The notes: generated by a model from the sequence alone, not told the origin. Shown: positions 52,591 to 61,788, numbered from the stretch's first letter. The stretch: DNA of 64,000 nucleotides from Solobacterium sp. (GCA_017469885.1 JAFUFO010000031.1:29405-93404), one strand, 5' to 3'. Made by a program: numbers and translations.

Positions 52591-54507
52591 ATGAAACGCT
52601 TCTATGGATTTGATCTTGGAGATGCGGAATCCGCCGTCTCCCTGCTGGAAAAGAACAGCGAACTGCCGCCGACCATTCTTGAAATCGAGGGTGTCCGCAG
52701 TTTTATTACGGCCTATGCCGCACTGTCGGACGGCACCCTGCTTATCGGTGAGAATGCATGTTATGCAAAGGAAGCGCGGAAACGGAAACTTCGCTTCAAG
52801 TCCCGCTTTCTGAAAGACCCTGCGGTCGAACAGGATATCCGCAGTTTTTCCGCCGGCGTGCTCGGCGCACTGTATACCAGCGGAAATCTTCTCCGCAATG
52901 ATGACACATCCTGTTTCTACATCGGCTGTCCGGCCGGATGGAACCGCAATGACCGCGAACGTTACCGCAGTATTTTTGAACGCGTCGGTTATCCGCCGGT
53001 AAAGGTGATTTCCGAATCCCGCGCAGCGCTTGTCTCCGCGTGCCAGTCCAAGCATCTTCAGATTGGATACAACATCATGGAACATCCGATGCTGGTGGTG
53101 GATATCGGTTCATCAACTACTGACTTTGCTTATATCAACCACGGACGTGAAGTGGAGATGCAGACGGGCGGTGAGGTTTACCTCGGCGGCGGCGTCATGG
53201 ATGAACTCCTGCTGAATCATGCCATCGAGCATTCCAATAACCCGCAGAAGATCCGGCGGATCTTTGAGGAATCCGAGGCATGGAAAAACTACTGTGAGTT
53301 TGCCTGCCGCAGATTAAAGGAAAAATACTACTCCGACATGGATTATTTCTCGGACCATGAATGCAGAGATTCCGTTCTGATCCGTCACTCTTTCCCGCCG
53401 GTCCGTCTCAGTATTGAGATGAACGCTTCGATTGCGGACCATCTGGAAAACGGAAGCAGTGAACGTCTCAACGGAGATTCCTTCCGCAGTGTGTTCCTTT
53501 CCTCCCTGCGCAATGTCCGCAAAGCCATTTCCGGCGATACCCCGCAGCTGCTGTTCCTTACCGGCGGCGTTTCCAAGATGCCCGGCATCCGCCAGTGGTG
53601 CACGGAAGTGTTCCCGGAGGCAGTCATCATCACCGGTGCCGAACCGGAGTTTTCTGTATCCCGCGGTCTTGCATGGACCGGAAAGATCGATGAAGAACTG
53701 CGCGAGTTCCGCAAGGAAATTGAAGATCTGAACAACACCTCCGTTGTGGAGGATATCGTCAAGGAACATATCAATGAACTGTACCGGGATATCGTCGATA
53801 CGATGACCAAGCCGATCATCCGCAATGCGGCCATTCCCGTCTTCACACGCTGGCGCGAAGGTGAAATCATCAAACTCACCGATACCAATGAAGCCCTGGA
53901 AGCTGAGATTGCGGCATATCTGCGTACGGATGAAGCGCGTGAGCTCATGGTGGAGCCGATTACCAAATGGCTCAAGCCGATTGCAGAAAAGCTCGAGGAA
54001 TACACAGAGCCGATCTGTATCCGACATAATGTTCCCTACACCGCACTGAGTCTGAAGTCCTTTATGAAGATCAGCGACATCGATGTCAAGATCAGCGCAA
54101 AGGATGTCTTTGCGGTGGAAGAGATCACCTGGCTCATCGATTCCATCATCTCTATTGTTGTAGGACTTCTCTGCGGCGGAAGCGGCGTGGCGCTGATTGC
54201 CAGCGGTCCCACCGGAATCTTTGCGGGTATGATGATCTCTATCCTGGTTCTTGCACTTGGCAAAGACAAGATGGAGGAACTCCTTCTGAAGACGGACCTG
54301 CCCCGTCCCCTTCGCAAGGTCCTGCCGAAGAATACGATCGAATCCCGGCTGGATGCCATCTCCTCGGAAGTACGCACCAGTCTTTATCATTCCCTGGAGA
54401 ATGAGAAGAACGAAGAGATCACCAACCGGCTGATTTCGGAGATCTCTGCGCAGATCGAGGACTGCCTTACCAAGATGGCAGAGATCGTCGAGATTCCGCT
54501 TGGCTGA
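52591..54507 (+). CDS. Hsp70/actin-fold ATPase with C-terminal hydrophobic hairpin
   Basis: A 638-residue protein. The nucleotide-binding domain has phosphate-1 YGFDLGDAESAVSLLEK, phosphate-2 VVDIGSSTTDFAYINHGRE near residue 169 and adenosine motif LLFLTGGVSKMPGIRQW near 322. No DnaK-type substrate-binding domain follows. Instead a helical region (360-510) leads to a Gly-rich hydrophobic hairpin (about 513-556, WLIDSIISIVVGLLCGGSGV, then GPTGIFAGMMISILVLALG) and a helical tail. It is probably membrane-associated. Partner is the two-TM protein 2 bases upstream. The role is unknown; the fold assignment is good. Confidence 0.78.
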   Translation: MKRFYGFDLGDAESAVSLLEKNSELPPTILEIEGVRSFITAYAALSDGTLLIGENACYAKEARKRKLRFKSRFLKDPAVEQDIRSFSAGVLGALYTSGNLLRNDDTSCFYIGCPAGWNRNDRERYRSIFERVGYPPVKVISESRAALVSACQSKHLQIGYNIMEHPMLVVDIGSSTTDFAYINHGREVEMQTGGEVYLGGGVMDELLLNHAIEHSNNPQKIRRIFEESEAWKNYCEFACRRLKEKYYSDMDYFSDHECRDSVLIRHSFPPVRLSIEMNASIADHLENGSSERLNGDSFRSVFLSSLRNVRKAISGDTPQLLFLTGGVSKMPGIRQWCTEVFPEAVIITGAEPEFSVSRGLAWTGKIDEELREFRKEIEDLNNTSVVEDIVKEHINELYRDIVDTMTKPIIRNAAIPVFTRWREGEIIKLTDTNEALEAEIAAYLRTDEARELMVEPITKWLKPIAEKLEEYTEPICIRHNVPYTALSLKSFMKISDIDVKISAKDVFAVEEITWLIDSIISIVVGLLCGGSGVALIASGPTGIFAGMMISILVLALGKDKMEELLLKTDLPRPLRKVLPKNTIESRLDAISSEVRTSLYHSLENEKNEEITNRLISEISAQIEDCLTKMAEIVEIPLG

Positions 54508-54650
54508 TCATTTTTCTGTGTCTGAAAGAAACGGAGACCGTCAGAACAGGACAGTTTTCCCGTTTGTGTTCTTTAATGTACGATTCAAATCACAATAAAA
54601 TTTTGAAAAGAGAGCTATTTTTACAGTTTTTGTTTTAGATTCGTTCAGTT

Positions 54651-54689
54651 CCGGCATATCTGACAGAGTGACATGCCGGGTTATATACT
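54651..54689 (+). promoter_or_regulatory. Promoter and inverted repeat of the large oxidoreductase gene
   Basis: CTGACA (54660-54665), 18-base spacer, TATACT (54684-54689). CCGGCAT (54651-54657) and ATGCCGG (54673-54679) form a 7-bp perfect inverted repeat spanning the -35, a candidate operator. The rest of the 54508-54741 gap shows no gene. Confidence 0.6.
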
Positions 54690-54741
54690 GATCTGCTCAT
54701 GGGAATTGTTATAAGGAGGAAACGGAAAGGAGAACACCATT

Positions 54742-57594
54742 ATGGTTCCTAAACGATTTGAGCACTATTTGTTTAATGATAATGATTATCTGCCCGAGCA
54801 TTATGAAGTCGCGGACAAGGAACGCGAAGAACTGATCCGGCAGCTGGCCGCGATGATTGCGGATGACCTTCAGCTGGCCGGCAAGCCGAAGAATGTCCGG
54901 AATGACGATCCGGATTTCTGGCTGCTGGACAAGGTTCTCACCACAGAGGAAGTGAAGTTCATGCTGAGCTTCCAGAAAAAGAGAACCGTCAAGCTCACGG
55001 TTGCGGAGATGGCCGCACGCAACAACATGTCCGAGGCAGAAGCCGAAAAGATCGCCGAAGGCATCTGCAGTAAGGGTCTCATGGAATTCGACCGTGAGAA
55101 TGACAAACACGAAAAGCAGTACTTTATTCCGAAGTGGGTTGTCGGTTCCGGAGAATACATGTTAATGACTGGCAAGCTCATGGAACAGCACCCGGAGATT
55201 GCGACCTTCTTCCACTATGCATCCATGGTGCCTGTAGGCAAAGTTGCCCATATGGTACCGGAAGGCGGCGGCGGACTTGGAATGCATGTCATTCCGGTCG
55301 AAAAGGCAATTGAAAACAACAGCCAGGCGGTCACGAAGGAAAAACTGTCCTACTGGCTCAACAAGTATGACAAATACGCGCTGGATGTATGTTCCTGCAG
55401 AAGACAGCAGAGAATCCGCGGTGAAGGCGGCGGTGAAATCGAAGACTACTGGTGCATCGCTGTCGGCGATATGGCAGAATACCTTGTCGAAACCGGCAAA
55501 GATGCCCGCTACGCAACCTATGATGAGGTAATGGATGTTCTGGACAAGGCGGAAAAAGCCGGCTATGTGCATCAGATCACCAATCTCGACGGCGAAGGCA
55601 AGATCGTCGGTATCTGTAACTGTTCCGCTACGATATGCAACGCGATCAAAACATCGCAGCTGTTCAATACCCCGAACATGTCAGCATCCTCCTACCGGGC
55701 GCATGTTGATCATACCAAGTGCGTCGCGTGCGGAAAGTGCGTGGAGATCTGCCCGGTCGGTGCTGCAAAGCTTGGTCAGAAGCTCTGCCGGAAGAACGGC
55801 AAGCCTGTGGAATACCCGGTTACAGAACTCCCGAACAACGTCAAATGGGGTCCTGAAAAGTGGAACAAGAATTATCGGGAAGACGCAAAGATCAACTGTT
55901 ATGACACCGGTACCTCCCCCTGCAAAGCGGCATGCCCTGCCAACCTGTCTGTACAGGGATACATCAATATGGCCGATCAGGGAAGATACCGCGAAGCACT
56001 GGAACTGATCAAACAGGACAACCCCCTGCCCGCTGTATGCGGTGCTGTCTGTAATCGCAGATGTGAAGACAGATGCACCCGCGGTACCATCGATCAGCCT
56101 GTCGCAATCGATGAAATCAAAAAATTCATCGCTGCACAGGAACTCAAGGCAGAGAACCGGTTCGTGCCGGAATGCGGCAAGGAATTCGGCGGATTCTGGG
56201 GTGATGAATACAAGATGGCAATCATCGGCGCCGGTCCTGCAGGACTTTCCGCCGCATACTATCTGAGAAAGCGCGGCTATCCGGTAACTGTATTTGAAAA
56301 GCAGAAAGCCCTCGGCGGAATGCTCAGATACGGTATCCCCTCCTTCCGTCTTGAGAAAGATGTTGTCGATGCAGAAATCGATGTCATGAAGAAAATGGGC
56401 GTAGAGTTCAGAACCGGTGTTGAAGTCGGCAAGGATGTCACCATCCAGCAGCTGAGAGACGAAGGCTATGCGGCATTCTACATCGCAACCGGTCTTCAGA
56501 GCGGCGGCAGACTTGATGTGCCGGGCGCGGAGGCCGAAGGCGTGATGAGCGGTATCGACTTCATGCGCATCATCAATGAAGATGAAGTTGCCCTGATGCA
56601 GGGAGAACTTCCGCAGGCCGGAAAACTCAGCGGAAATGTCGTTGTCATCGGCGGCGGAAACATCGGCGCAGACGTCGCAAGAACAGCAGTCCGTGCCGGT
56701 GCGGATAAAGTCTTCATGTATGCGCTCGAAGCATACGATGAACTTCCGATGGGAGTTGAAGACAGAACCGAATGTGAAGCAGAAGGCATCAGTGTCAACG
56801 GCAGCTGGGGTCCTGCGGAGATCCTGACAAAAGACGGCAAGGTTTGCGGCATCCGCTTCCGGAAATGCCTCAGCGTCAAGGATTCCGAAGGACGATTTGC
56901 CCCGGTGTTTGATGACAATGAGACCACTGAGCTCGAGTGCACAACCATGCTGTACTGCACCGGTCAGAAACCGGATCTTGGAACGATGCTCGAAGGCACC
57001 AAAGTTGAGATCAGCCCGCGCGGCATGATCATTGCCGATCCTGTAACACTGCAGACTGCGGAAGAAGATATCTTCGCAGGCGGCGATATCGTTACCGGTC
57101 AGAAGTTTGCAATCGATGCAATCGCCACGGGCAGACCGATCGCAGATTCCCTGCACAGATACGTGCATAAGGATCAGGGTGCCAACCGTCTGACTGTCGG
57201 AAGAGACCTGAGAGAAATCATTGAGCTCAACAGAGATGATATCCTCGTTGAAAGCTATGACAACCTTCCAAGACAGAAGCCGGGTCATAAAGCCGGCGAT
57301 CCTGCCGGAACATGGCATGATCTGAGAGAACCTCTGAGTGAAGCACAGATCCGGGCGGAAGCCAACCGGTGTCTCAAGTGCGGCGCGACCACGGTTGATG
57401 TGAACAGATGTATCGGCTGCGGTCTCTGCACGACGAAGTGTGAATTTGACGCAATCCGTCTGGAACGCGATCATCCGAAAGCTTCCAGAATGTACACGGC
57501 GGAAGAAGGCAAGCTCAAGGCAATCCTGCCGTATGCCCTGCCGAGAGAAATCAAGATCAGAACATCCGGTCTTCTTGGCAAATTCAAAAAGTAA
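54742..57594 (+). CDS. Multidomain Fe-S/FAD oxidoreductase (GltD-like with ferredoxin modules)
   Basis: A 950-residue cytosolic enzyme. Residues 1-230 form a helical region with a winged-helix-like segment (TVAEMAARNNMSEAEAEKIA) and a Cys cluster DVCSCRRQQ near 213. Then come CNCSATICN near 292, a 4Fe-4S site CVACGKCVEICPVG near 327, and a GltD-like core: PCKAACPAN, CGAVCNRRCEDRCTRG, FAD motif IIGAGPAGLSAAYYL near 493 and NAD(P)H motif VVIGGGNIGADVART near 634. A second ferredoxin pair (CLKCG, CIGCGLCTTKC) is near 870-900. It probably shuttles electrons between NAD(P)H and ferredoxin or a redox partner; the exact reaction is unknown. Two ribosome sites (AGGAGG, AAAGGAG) lie upstream. Confidence 0.88.
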   Translation: MVPKRFEHYLFNDNDYLPEHYEVADKEREELIRQLAAMIADDLQLAGKPKNVRNDDPDFWLLDKVLTTEEVKFMLSFQKKRTVKLTVAEMAARNNMSEAEAEKIAEGICSKGLMEFDRENDKHEKQYFIPKWVVGSGEYMLMTGKLMEQHPEIATFFHYASMVPVGKVAHMVPEGGGGLGMHVIPVEKAIENNSQAVTKEKLSYWLNKYDKYALDVCSCRRQQRIRGEGGGEIEDYWCIAVGDMAEYLVETGKDARYATYDEVMDVLDKAEKAGYVHQITNLDGEGKIVGICNCSATICNAIKTSQLFNTPNMSASSYRAHVDHTKCVACGKCVEICPVGAAKLGQKLCRKNGKPVEYPVTELPNNVKWGPEKWNKNYREDAKINCYDTGTSPCKAACPANLSVQGYINMADQGRYREALELIKQDNPLPAVCGAVCNRRCEDRCTRGTIDQPVAIDEIKKFIAAQELKAENRFVPECGKEFGGFWGDEYKMAIIGAGPAGLSAAYYLRKRGYPVTVFEKQKALGGMLRYGIPSFRLEKDVVDAEIDVMKKMGVEFRTGVEVGKDVTIQQLRDEGYAAFYIATGLQSGGRLDVPGAEAEGVMSGIDFMRIINEDEVALMQGELPQAGKLSGNVVVIGGGNIGADVARTAVRAGADKVFMYALEAYDELPMGVEDRTECEAEGISVNGSWGPAEILTKDGKVCGIRFRKCLSVKDSEGRFAPVFDDNETTELECTTMLYCTGQKPDLGTMLEGTKVEISPRGMIIADPVTLQTAEEDIFAGGDIVTGQKFAIDAIATGRPIADSLHRYVHKDQGANRLTVGRDLREIIELNRDDILVESYDNLPRQKPGHKAGDPAGTWHDLREPLSEAQIRAEANRCLKCGATTVDVNRCIGCGLCTTKCEFDAIRLERDHPKASRMYTAEEGKLKAILPYALPREIKIRTSGLLGKFKK

Positions 57595-57635
57595 AGCGTG
57601 ACAGCGGAAGCCTGAGTTGTTTCTGAGACAGTGTA

Positions 57636-57664
57636 AAATCCGAATCTCCGGGATTCGGATTTTT
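57636..57664 (+). terminator. Terminator of the large oxidoreductase gene
   Basis: AAATCCGAATC (57636-57646), 5-base loop, GATTCGGATTT (57652-57662), then TTG; a strong stem with T tail. Confidence 0.85.
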
Positions 57665-57732
57665 GTATTTATGGAAACCCACAGATGCGGTCATTTGCAC
57701 ATTGTGAAAGGCAGCTCTGATTCAGCCGCTTA

Positions 57733-58248
57733 TTAACGTGTGATTACTTCACACCGAATATTGAAGATCTTTGCGACCTTGAGAATGGTATCAATGTGGC
57801 GTCCGACTGCCGCAGCTATGTGATGGGTCGGTCCTGTTTCATTCCACTTGTTCATGAATTCCCGTGCCCCGCAGGAGAAGCGTGTACACATGTTGGTATC
57901 ACCGAACATGAAGATCGGTCCGTCCTCATTGACGCCTTCCGCGGCCACAAACTTGAAGTGTCCGTCACGGTCCTGGGTAATCGCAAGATAAGTTACCGGT
58001 CCGGTCGGAGGATAGAACTGCGTCAGATAGCCTCCGCCCATCTTTCCATGGAAGACATCGACGATCTTCATTGTCGGTTTTCTGGCAGTAGAGATGTCCG
58101 CATCGCCGCTTCCGCTGTGTCCGATGATGCAGATGTCTTCATTGAAGTCGATGGAATACATTTCCGAAAGCTGGCCTGTGCCGGCAATCGTTTTGAGTAT
58201 GGACAACGCCATGGCAACCGGATTCAGTGATGATCCTTCCTTCACCAC
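57733..58248 (-). pseudogene. C-terminal fragment of an L-fucose/L-arabinose isomerase-family gene
   Basis: 171 residues matching the C-terminal domain of L-fucose isomerase-like enzymes: MYSIDFNEDICIIGHSGSGD, KIVDVFHGKMGGGYLTQFYP, GDTNMCTRFSCGAREFMNKW and the end PTHHIAAAVGRHIDTILKVA. The family is about 480-590 residues, so the N-terminal two thirds with part of the active site are gone. Similarity begins around NPVAMALS at about 58220; the codons before it belong to the abutting AraC remnant. No good ribosome site precedes it. Almost certainly non-functional as an isomerase. Confidence 0.7.
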
Positions 58249-58327
58249 ACGCTTTTCCGCAATGACAGGAATGAGTCCGCTGAAGTACCGGAAAGAGGCA
58301 ATTACACGGAAACAGCTTCCGCTGTAA
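58220..58327 (+). pseudogene. C-terminal fragment of an AraC-type regulator
   Basis: The plus strand encodes GFSDDPSFTTRFSAMTGMSP then LKYRKEAITRKQLPL and a stop. This is the last recognition helix and PLKYRK end of AraC-family HTH domains; everything upstream is missing. It meets the isomerase fragment near 58220-58235, head to head, as after deletion of a divergent promoter and both 5' parts. Confidence 0.6.
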
Positions 58328-59000
58328 AAGAATCTCCTTCTGCCGGTTTCTTATCCGGAACAGGCAATGATTGATTGCCGGTCAGAGACGCTGCGCCGAC
58401 TGGGGCGCAGTATTCCATCTGCCGCGCACACTCCCCATACAGCCACGGATATACCTCCGCAATTTTCTCCAGCACCGCCTTGCGGTACAGCGGATAGGCA
58501 AAAGATATTCCGGTCTTTCCCTTTGCGGAATACAGGAACGAATCATAGGTTGTCAGGTTATGCCGGATGTAATTGACCGTCCATCGCTCGATGGTCTTCT
58601 GATCCGCACCGCGGACGGTCCGGTCATATTGTCCAGTCATGTCATACCATTCCTGTTTCGCATCGACTGCGTCATCCACAACCCGCGCATAATCCACTTC
58701 TTCCACTTTGATCATTTCAATTGCCCTGGATAGCCGCTCTTCCATCTTTTTATATTTTGTGCGGACCGCGGCCTGCGCCCGCTTCCGATGCACACTCCGA
58801 CGTTTCAGATGGGCTGTGAATTCCGGTTGCCTCTCCGCTTTCAGAACATCATATTCTTTCCACAGATACATATTCAGTTTTCGGTAATAGGGATTGCGGC
58901 AGACAATCGGCGGCGGCAGAAGCTGCTCGATCAGATCATCCGACCAGCCTCGTTCCTTCAGTGTTGTCTTTGTAAAACTTCGTTCTTCTCTCTGATACAT
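58302..59000 (-). CDS. Hypothetical basic helical protein, unknown
   Basis: A 232-residue protein that I do not recognise. GGAGG stands before the ATG at 59000, and the earlier in-frame start lies upstream of this site. It begins with ERGWSDDLIEQLLPPPIVC, then a Tyr/Lys-rich segment (NPYYRKLNMYLWKEYDVLKA), a strongly basic coiled-coil-like stretch near residues 75-105 and a mixed helical C-terminus ending in a flexible Pro/Glu tail. The last 26 bases overlap the AraC remnant antisense, so the tail may have been altered by the rearrangement. No signal or membrane helix. Confidence 0.55.
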   Translation of the reverse strand: MYQREERSFTKTTLKERGWSDDLIEQLLPPPIVCRNPYYRKLNMYLWKEYDVLKAERQPEFTAHLKRRSVHRKRAQAAVRTKYKKMEERLSRAIEMIKVEEVDYARVVDDAVDAKQEWYDMTGQYDRTVRGADQKTIERWTVNYIRHNLTTYDSFLYSAKGKTGISFAYPLYRKAVLEKIAEVYPWLYGECARQMEYCAPVGAASLTGNQSLPVPDKKPAEGDSFTAEAVSV

Positions 59001-59130
59001 AACGGACCTCCATATCTTTCTTTTAGAAACCGATTTGGAAAAATCCGCGCTGTCATATAAAAAAACATCTGAACAATGATCACACTTCAGATGTCTGTAA
59101 GAAATCCTGCATTCCGGAAGAACGGATAAA

Positions 59131-59973
59131 TCAGCGGTACCAGTCAAGGATCTTTTCCGCGTCATGGAATCCTTTGAGATAAAGATGTTCAATTGCGTCT
59201 TTGTCTTTGGACAGGGTTTTCATATTGCCGATTGTATCCGGCGCCACGATCATAACCTTACCGAGCTTTTCATATTCTTTGGCAAGCGCAAGTTCCGTAT
59301 TGTACATCGCCGCACGGTTTCGCATCGTATGGGCAGCTCTCGGATATTCTTTTTCCAGCAGTCTTGCGATGAGTTCATCCTTTGCGGCAGAGCGCTCATA
59401 ATCTCTCGGCCTTGTCAGAACCAGAACAATCCGGTCACAGCCGTCCTCAAAGCATTTCAGTACAGGGATCGGATCGCTCATTCCGCCGTCATAATAAGGA
59501 ACGTCGTCGATCTCATACGCCTGATTGACGACCGGCACACAGCAGGAAGCCTTGATCGGATCATAGTCATCCTGTCGCATATCATTCATCATGTCGAAAT
59601 AATGCGCCTTCCCTGTCAGTGCATTTGTGGCGACAATCTTAAACGGAATTCCCGATTCCCTGGCGGCCTTGAAGTCCAGCGGATATTCGCCCCAGGAGCC
59701 GGAAAGCTCATCGTAAATATAATCCAGATCCACATAATTGCGGTCATGGATAAAATTGGAGAGACTCATATATTCCCTGCGGAAACTGTAATCTGTGTAG
59801 AACGTATAGTTGCGTCCCTTCTGACCTGCAAGATAGGAGCTGAGGTTTGCGCTGCCCGCAGAAATGCCGATACAGTAGTCAAACTGAATCCCGAGGGCCA
59901 TGCAGAAATCAAATACACCTGCCCCATAGGCGCCTCTTAATCCGCCGCCGACATCAATTACACCTGTTTTCAT
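59131..59973 (-). CDS. Patatin-like phospholipase
   Basis: A 280-residue patatin-family hydrolase. It has the oxyanion loop DVGGGLRGAYGAG at residues 7-19, nucleophile elbow GISAG (Ser38) and the catalytic DGG in VPYYDGGMSDP near 160. It would act on phospholipids or other acyl esters in the cytosol, as there is no signal. Monocistronic, leftward, between the unknown basic protein and the TlpA-like gene. Confidence 0.92.
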   Translation of the reverse strand: MKTGVIDVGGGLRGAYGAGVFDFCMALGIQFDYCIGISAGSANLSSYLAGQKGRNYTFYTDYSFRREYMSLSNFIHDRNYVDLDYIYDELSGSWGEYPLDFKAARESGIPFKIVATNALTGKAHYFDMMNDMRQDDYDPIKASCCVPVVNQAYEIDDVPYYDGGMSDPIPVLKCFEDGCDRIVLVLTRPRDYERSAAKDELIARLLEKEYPRAAHTMRNRAAMYNTELALAKEYEKLGKVMIVAPDTIGNMKTLSKDKDAIEHLYLKGFHDAEKILDWYR

Positions 59974-60071
59974 TGGACACCTCCTGCTGTAACACTGCTA
60001 CAAGTGTAACGCATTTCTGAAGACAGCGTCAGTCGGACATTGTATCCGGTTTTCATGCCCGGGAAATAAAA

Positions 60072-60101
60072 GCAGAATATACCATACCGCGTATATTCTG
60101 C
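60072..60101 (-). terminator. Terminator of the TlpA-like gene
   Basis: On the minus strand GCAGAATATAC, 8-base loop, GTATATTCTGC, then TTTTATTT. Confidence 0.85.
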
Positions 60102-60118
60102 CTGTTGTCTGCTGTGTC

Positions 60119-61354
60119 TTATGCTTTTTTCAGTGTGATCGTTACATCCGAGAGATCTTCCGGAACGGCGAATTCCTCCGTACAGGGCTCATAGCCTTCC
60201 GGTACCTTCTGAACATGGACGGTATACGATCCCTTTTCAGCCGGGAATGAAGCGATTCCCTCCGCATCCGTCTTTCCCATCATGCATGTAATATCGGAAC
60301 AGAACTGAACTGCGGCACCGGCAACCGGATTTCCTGCATCATCGCGGACAATGACCCGGCAGGTATTCTTCACTTCTTCAGGAATATCTTCCGAAGCCGG
60401 TTCCGCCACGGCGTCTTCTCCCCCAAGAAGCCCGTCGATTGTTTTTTCATACTCCGAGATATCCCCCGGAACACCGATGATCGGATATGTCATGATCGTT
60501 CCTTCCCGATTGACAAAGAAGGTTGTCGGAAGGCTCTCCACCTTCAGTTCATCCATTCCTTCATACGGCAGAAGATTGATATACGACAGATTCTTTTCAG
60601 CGATCAGTGCTTTGCAGTCGGCTGTCTTGTCCGCCCCGTCATCACAGATTCCGATCACCGCGGCATTCTTTGTTTCAAGACGCCGGTGAATATTGCCGAG
60701 CTCTTCCAGTTCCTTTTTGCATGGGCCGCACCAGGTCGCCCAGATATTGATCATCGTTACCTCATGGGCGGAGAACAGATCCTCACTCTTTACCGGATTG
60801 CCGTCGATGTCTGTTGTCTCAAAACGAATTGTTTTTCCGACAAGGTCAGCGCCGGCAATCTGCGGTCCGATATATTCGGCATTCTTCAGCACATCGATCA
60901 ATGCGGCCTGAAGGTTACGGAGCTCTTCCGCAAAAACAGGGCCAATTGCCTTCATATATTTTTCATCGTTGGTCGGGTTGGTGATGGCATAATACGTGAT
61001 GTCCTTGTATTTTCCGACTTCCGTAAAAGTGTCCCCGGAATCTTTCGCAATTTTCAGTTTCTCCGCAATTTCTTTCTGGCCCTTTCCGCCGCCGATGCCG
61101 GCAATCTGCAGAACCGTCCCCATGGCATCTGCCAGTTTCAGACTGTCAGCCTGGCTCAGTTCACCGGTTCCGGATTTATCGCGCATCGCTTTGATATCTT
61201 CTTCCGTTACCGCAATATAGGTGTACATCATGAAATAGACGCCGTCCCCCATGTCTCCGATTTCCATCGGTGAAAGCACTCCTCTGGGGTGATCAAACAC
61301 ATCGGGATAGGTCAGACGGAATCCCATGCTGTAAAACGTTTCTGTTCTTGCCAT
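60119..61354 (-). CDS. TlpA/ResA-like thioredoxin-fold protein with C-terminal beta-sandwich
   Basis: A 411-residue protein with three parts: an unrecognised N-terminal domain (1-165, MGFRLTYPDVFDHPRGVLSP), a TlpA/ResA-type redoxin (about 170-320) with active site ATWCGPCKK near 206-214 and cis-Pro segment LPTTFFV, and a C-terminal CNA-B/carboxypeptidase-regulatory-like beta-sandwich (about 345-411). TlpA proteins are normally exported, but no signal peptide is present after the ATG at 61354 (AAAGGAG upstream). It probably acts on cytosolic disulfides or is exported by another route. Confidence 0.8.
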   Translation of the reverse strand: MARTETFYSMGFRLTYPDVFDHPRGVLSPMEIGDMGDGVYFMMYTYIAVTEEDIKAMRDKSGTGELSQADSLKLADAMGTVLQIAGIGGGKGQKEIAEKLKIAKDSGDTFTEVGKYKDITYYAITNPTNDEKYMKAIGPVFAEELRNLQAALIDVLKNAEYIGPQIAGADLVGKTIRFETTDIDGNPVKSEDLFSAHEVTMINIWATWCGPCKKELEELGNIHRRLETKNAAVIGICDDGADKTADCKALIAEKNLSYINLLPYEGMDELKVESLPTTFFVNREGTIMTYPIIGVPGDISEYEKTIDGLLGGEDAVAEPASEDIPEEVKNTCRVIVRDDAGNPVAGAAVQFCSDITCMMGKTDAEGIASFPAEKGSYTVHVQKVPEGYEPCTEEFAVPEDLSDVTITLKKA

Positions 61355-61418
61355 GCTGTTCTCCTTTTTTTTATTTATTATAAAACACACCATCTCAACT
61401 TATTTGCCGTCATCTGCC

Positions 61419-61597
61419 AGCTTTTCGAGCATTCGCGCCTGCCCATTTTCTGAACGCGATGCCACGTTTTAGATTCACTCTGTAGCCAACGCTCAGAATC
61501 ATATCCGGATTGTATATCCTGGGGGTTCTGTCTCCTAAACTTTTATCGGAAAAACCGATAGAAAAGTCACTAAATCCGCCCCATTAACATTTGTGGT
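61419..61597 (-). pseudogene. RhuM/virulence-protein-like gene remnant
   Basis: The minus strand encodes about 58 codons including GFSDKSLGDRTPRIYNPDMI, LSVGYRVNLKRGIAFRKWA, close to the core of RhuM-type proteins (YNLDVIISVGYRV…FRxWA). Beyond FRKW the frame is lost: a neighbouring frame reads ARMLEKLADDGK before a stop. Both ends are missing, so this is a broken fragment. It lies at the boundary with the AT-rich recombinase block. Confidence 0.45.
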
Positions 61598-61621
61598 AAA
61601 AAAACATAGAAACAAAAAGAA

Positions 61622-61650
61622 AACCCGCTGTTCATGCGGGTTTTAATATG
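61622..61650. terminator. Bidirectional terminator left of the recombinase block
   Basis: AAAACCCGC, TGTTCAT loop, GCGGGTTTT, then AAT. A/T flanks on both strands. The remainder of 61598-61866 has no gene I can support. Confidence 0.7.
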
Positions 61651-61788
61651 GCGGCACCCCTATCGGAGGTAGCACACACATATATAGTTGTTATTCCTAA
61701 CCCTTCATTAACTTTTTCGTCAACAAATTACAATCTCATTTTAACGGTATATGCCTTTTTTTCAACCCTGGTTGGCTCGCTAATTCAT

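Noticed and set aside
55681..57474. 597-codon minus-strand frame opposite the large oxidoreductase
   Set aside because: Antisense to a well-supported enzyme with intact motifs; composition of a mirror frame.
61543..61559. TATCGG-aaaaa-CCGATA hairpin as a regulatory element
   Set aside because: It falls inside the RhuM-like coding remnant (the codons for SIGFSD), so the symmetry is most likely incidental.
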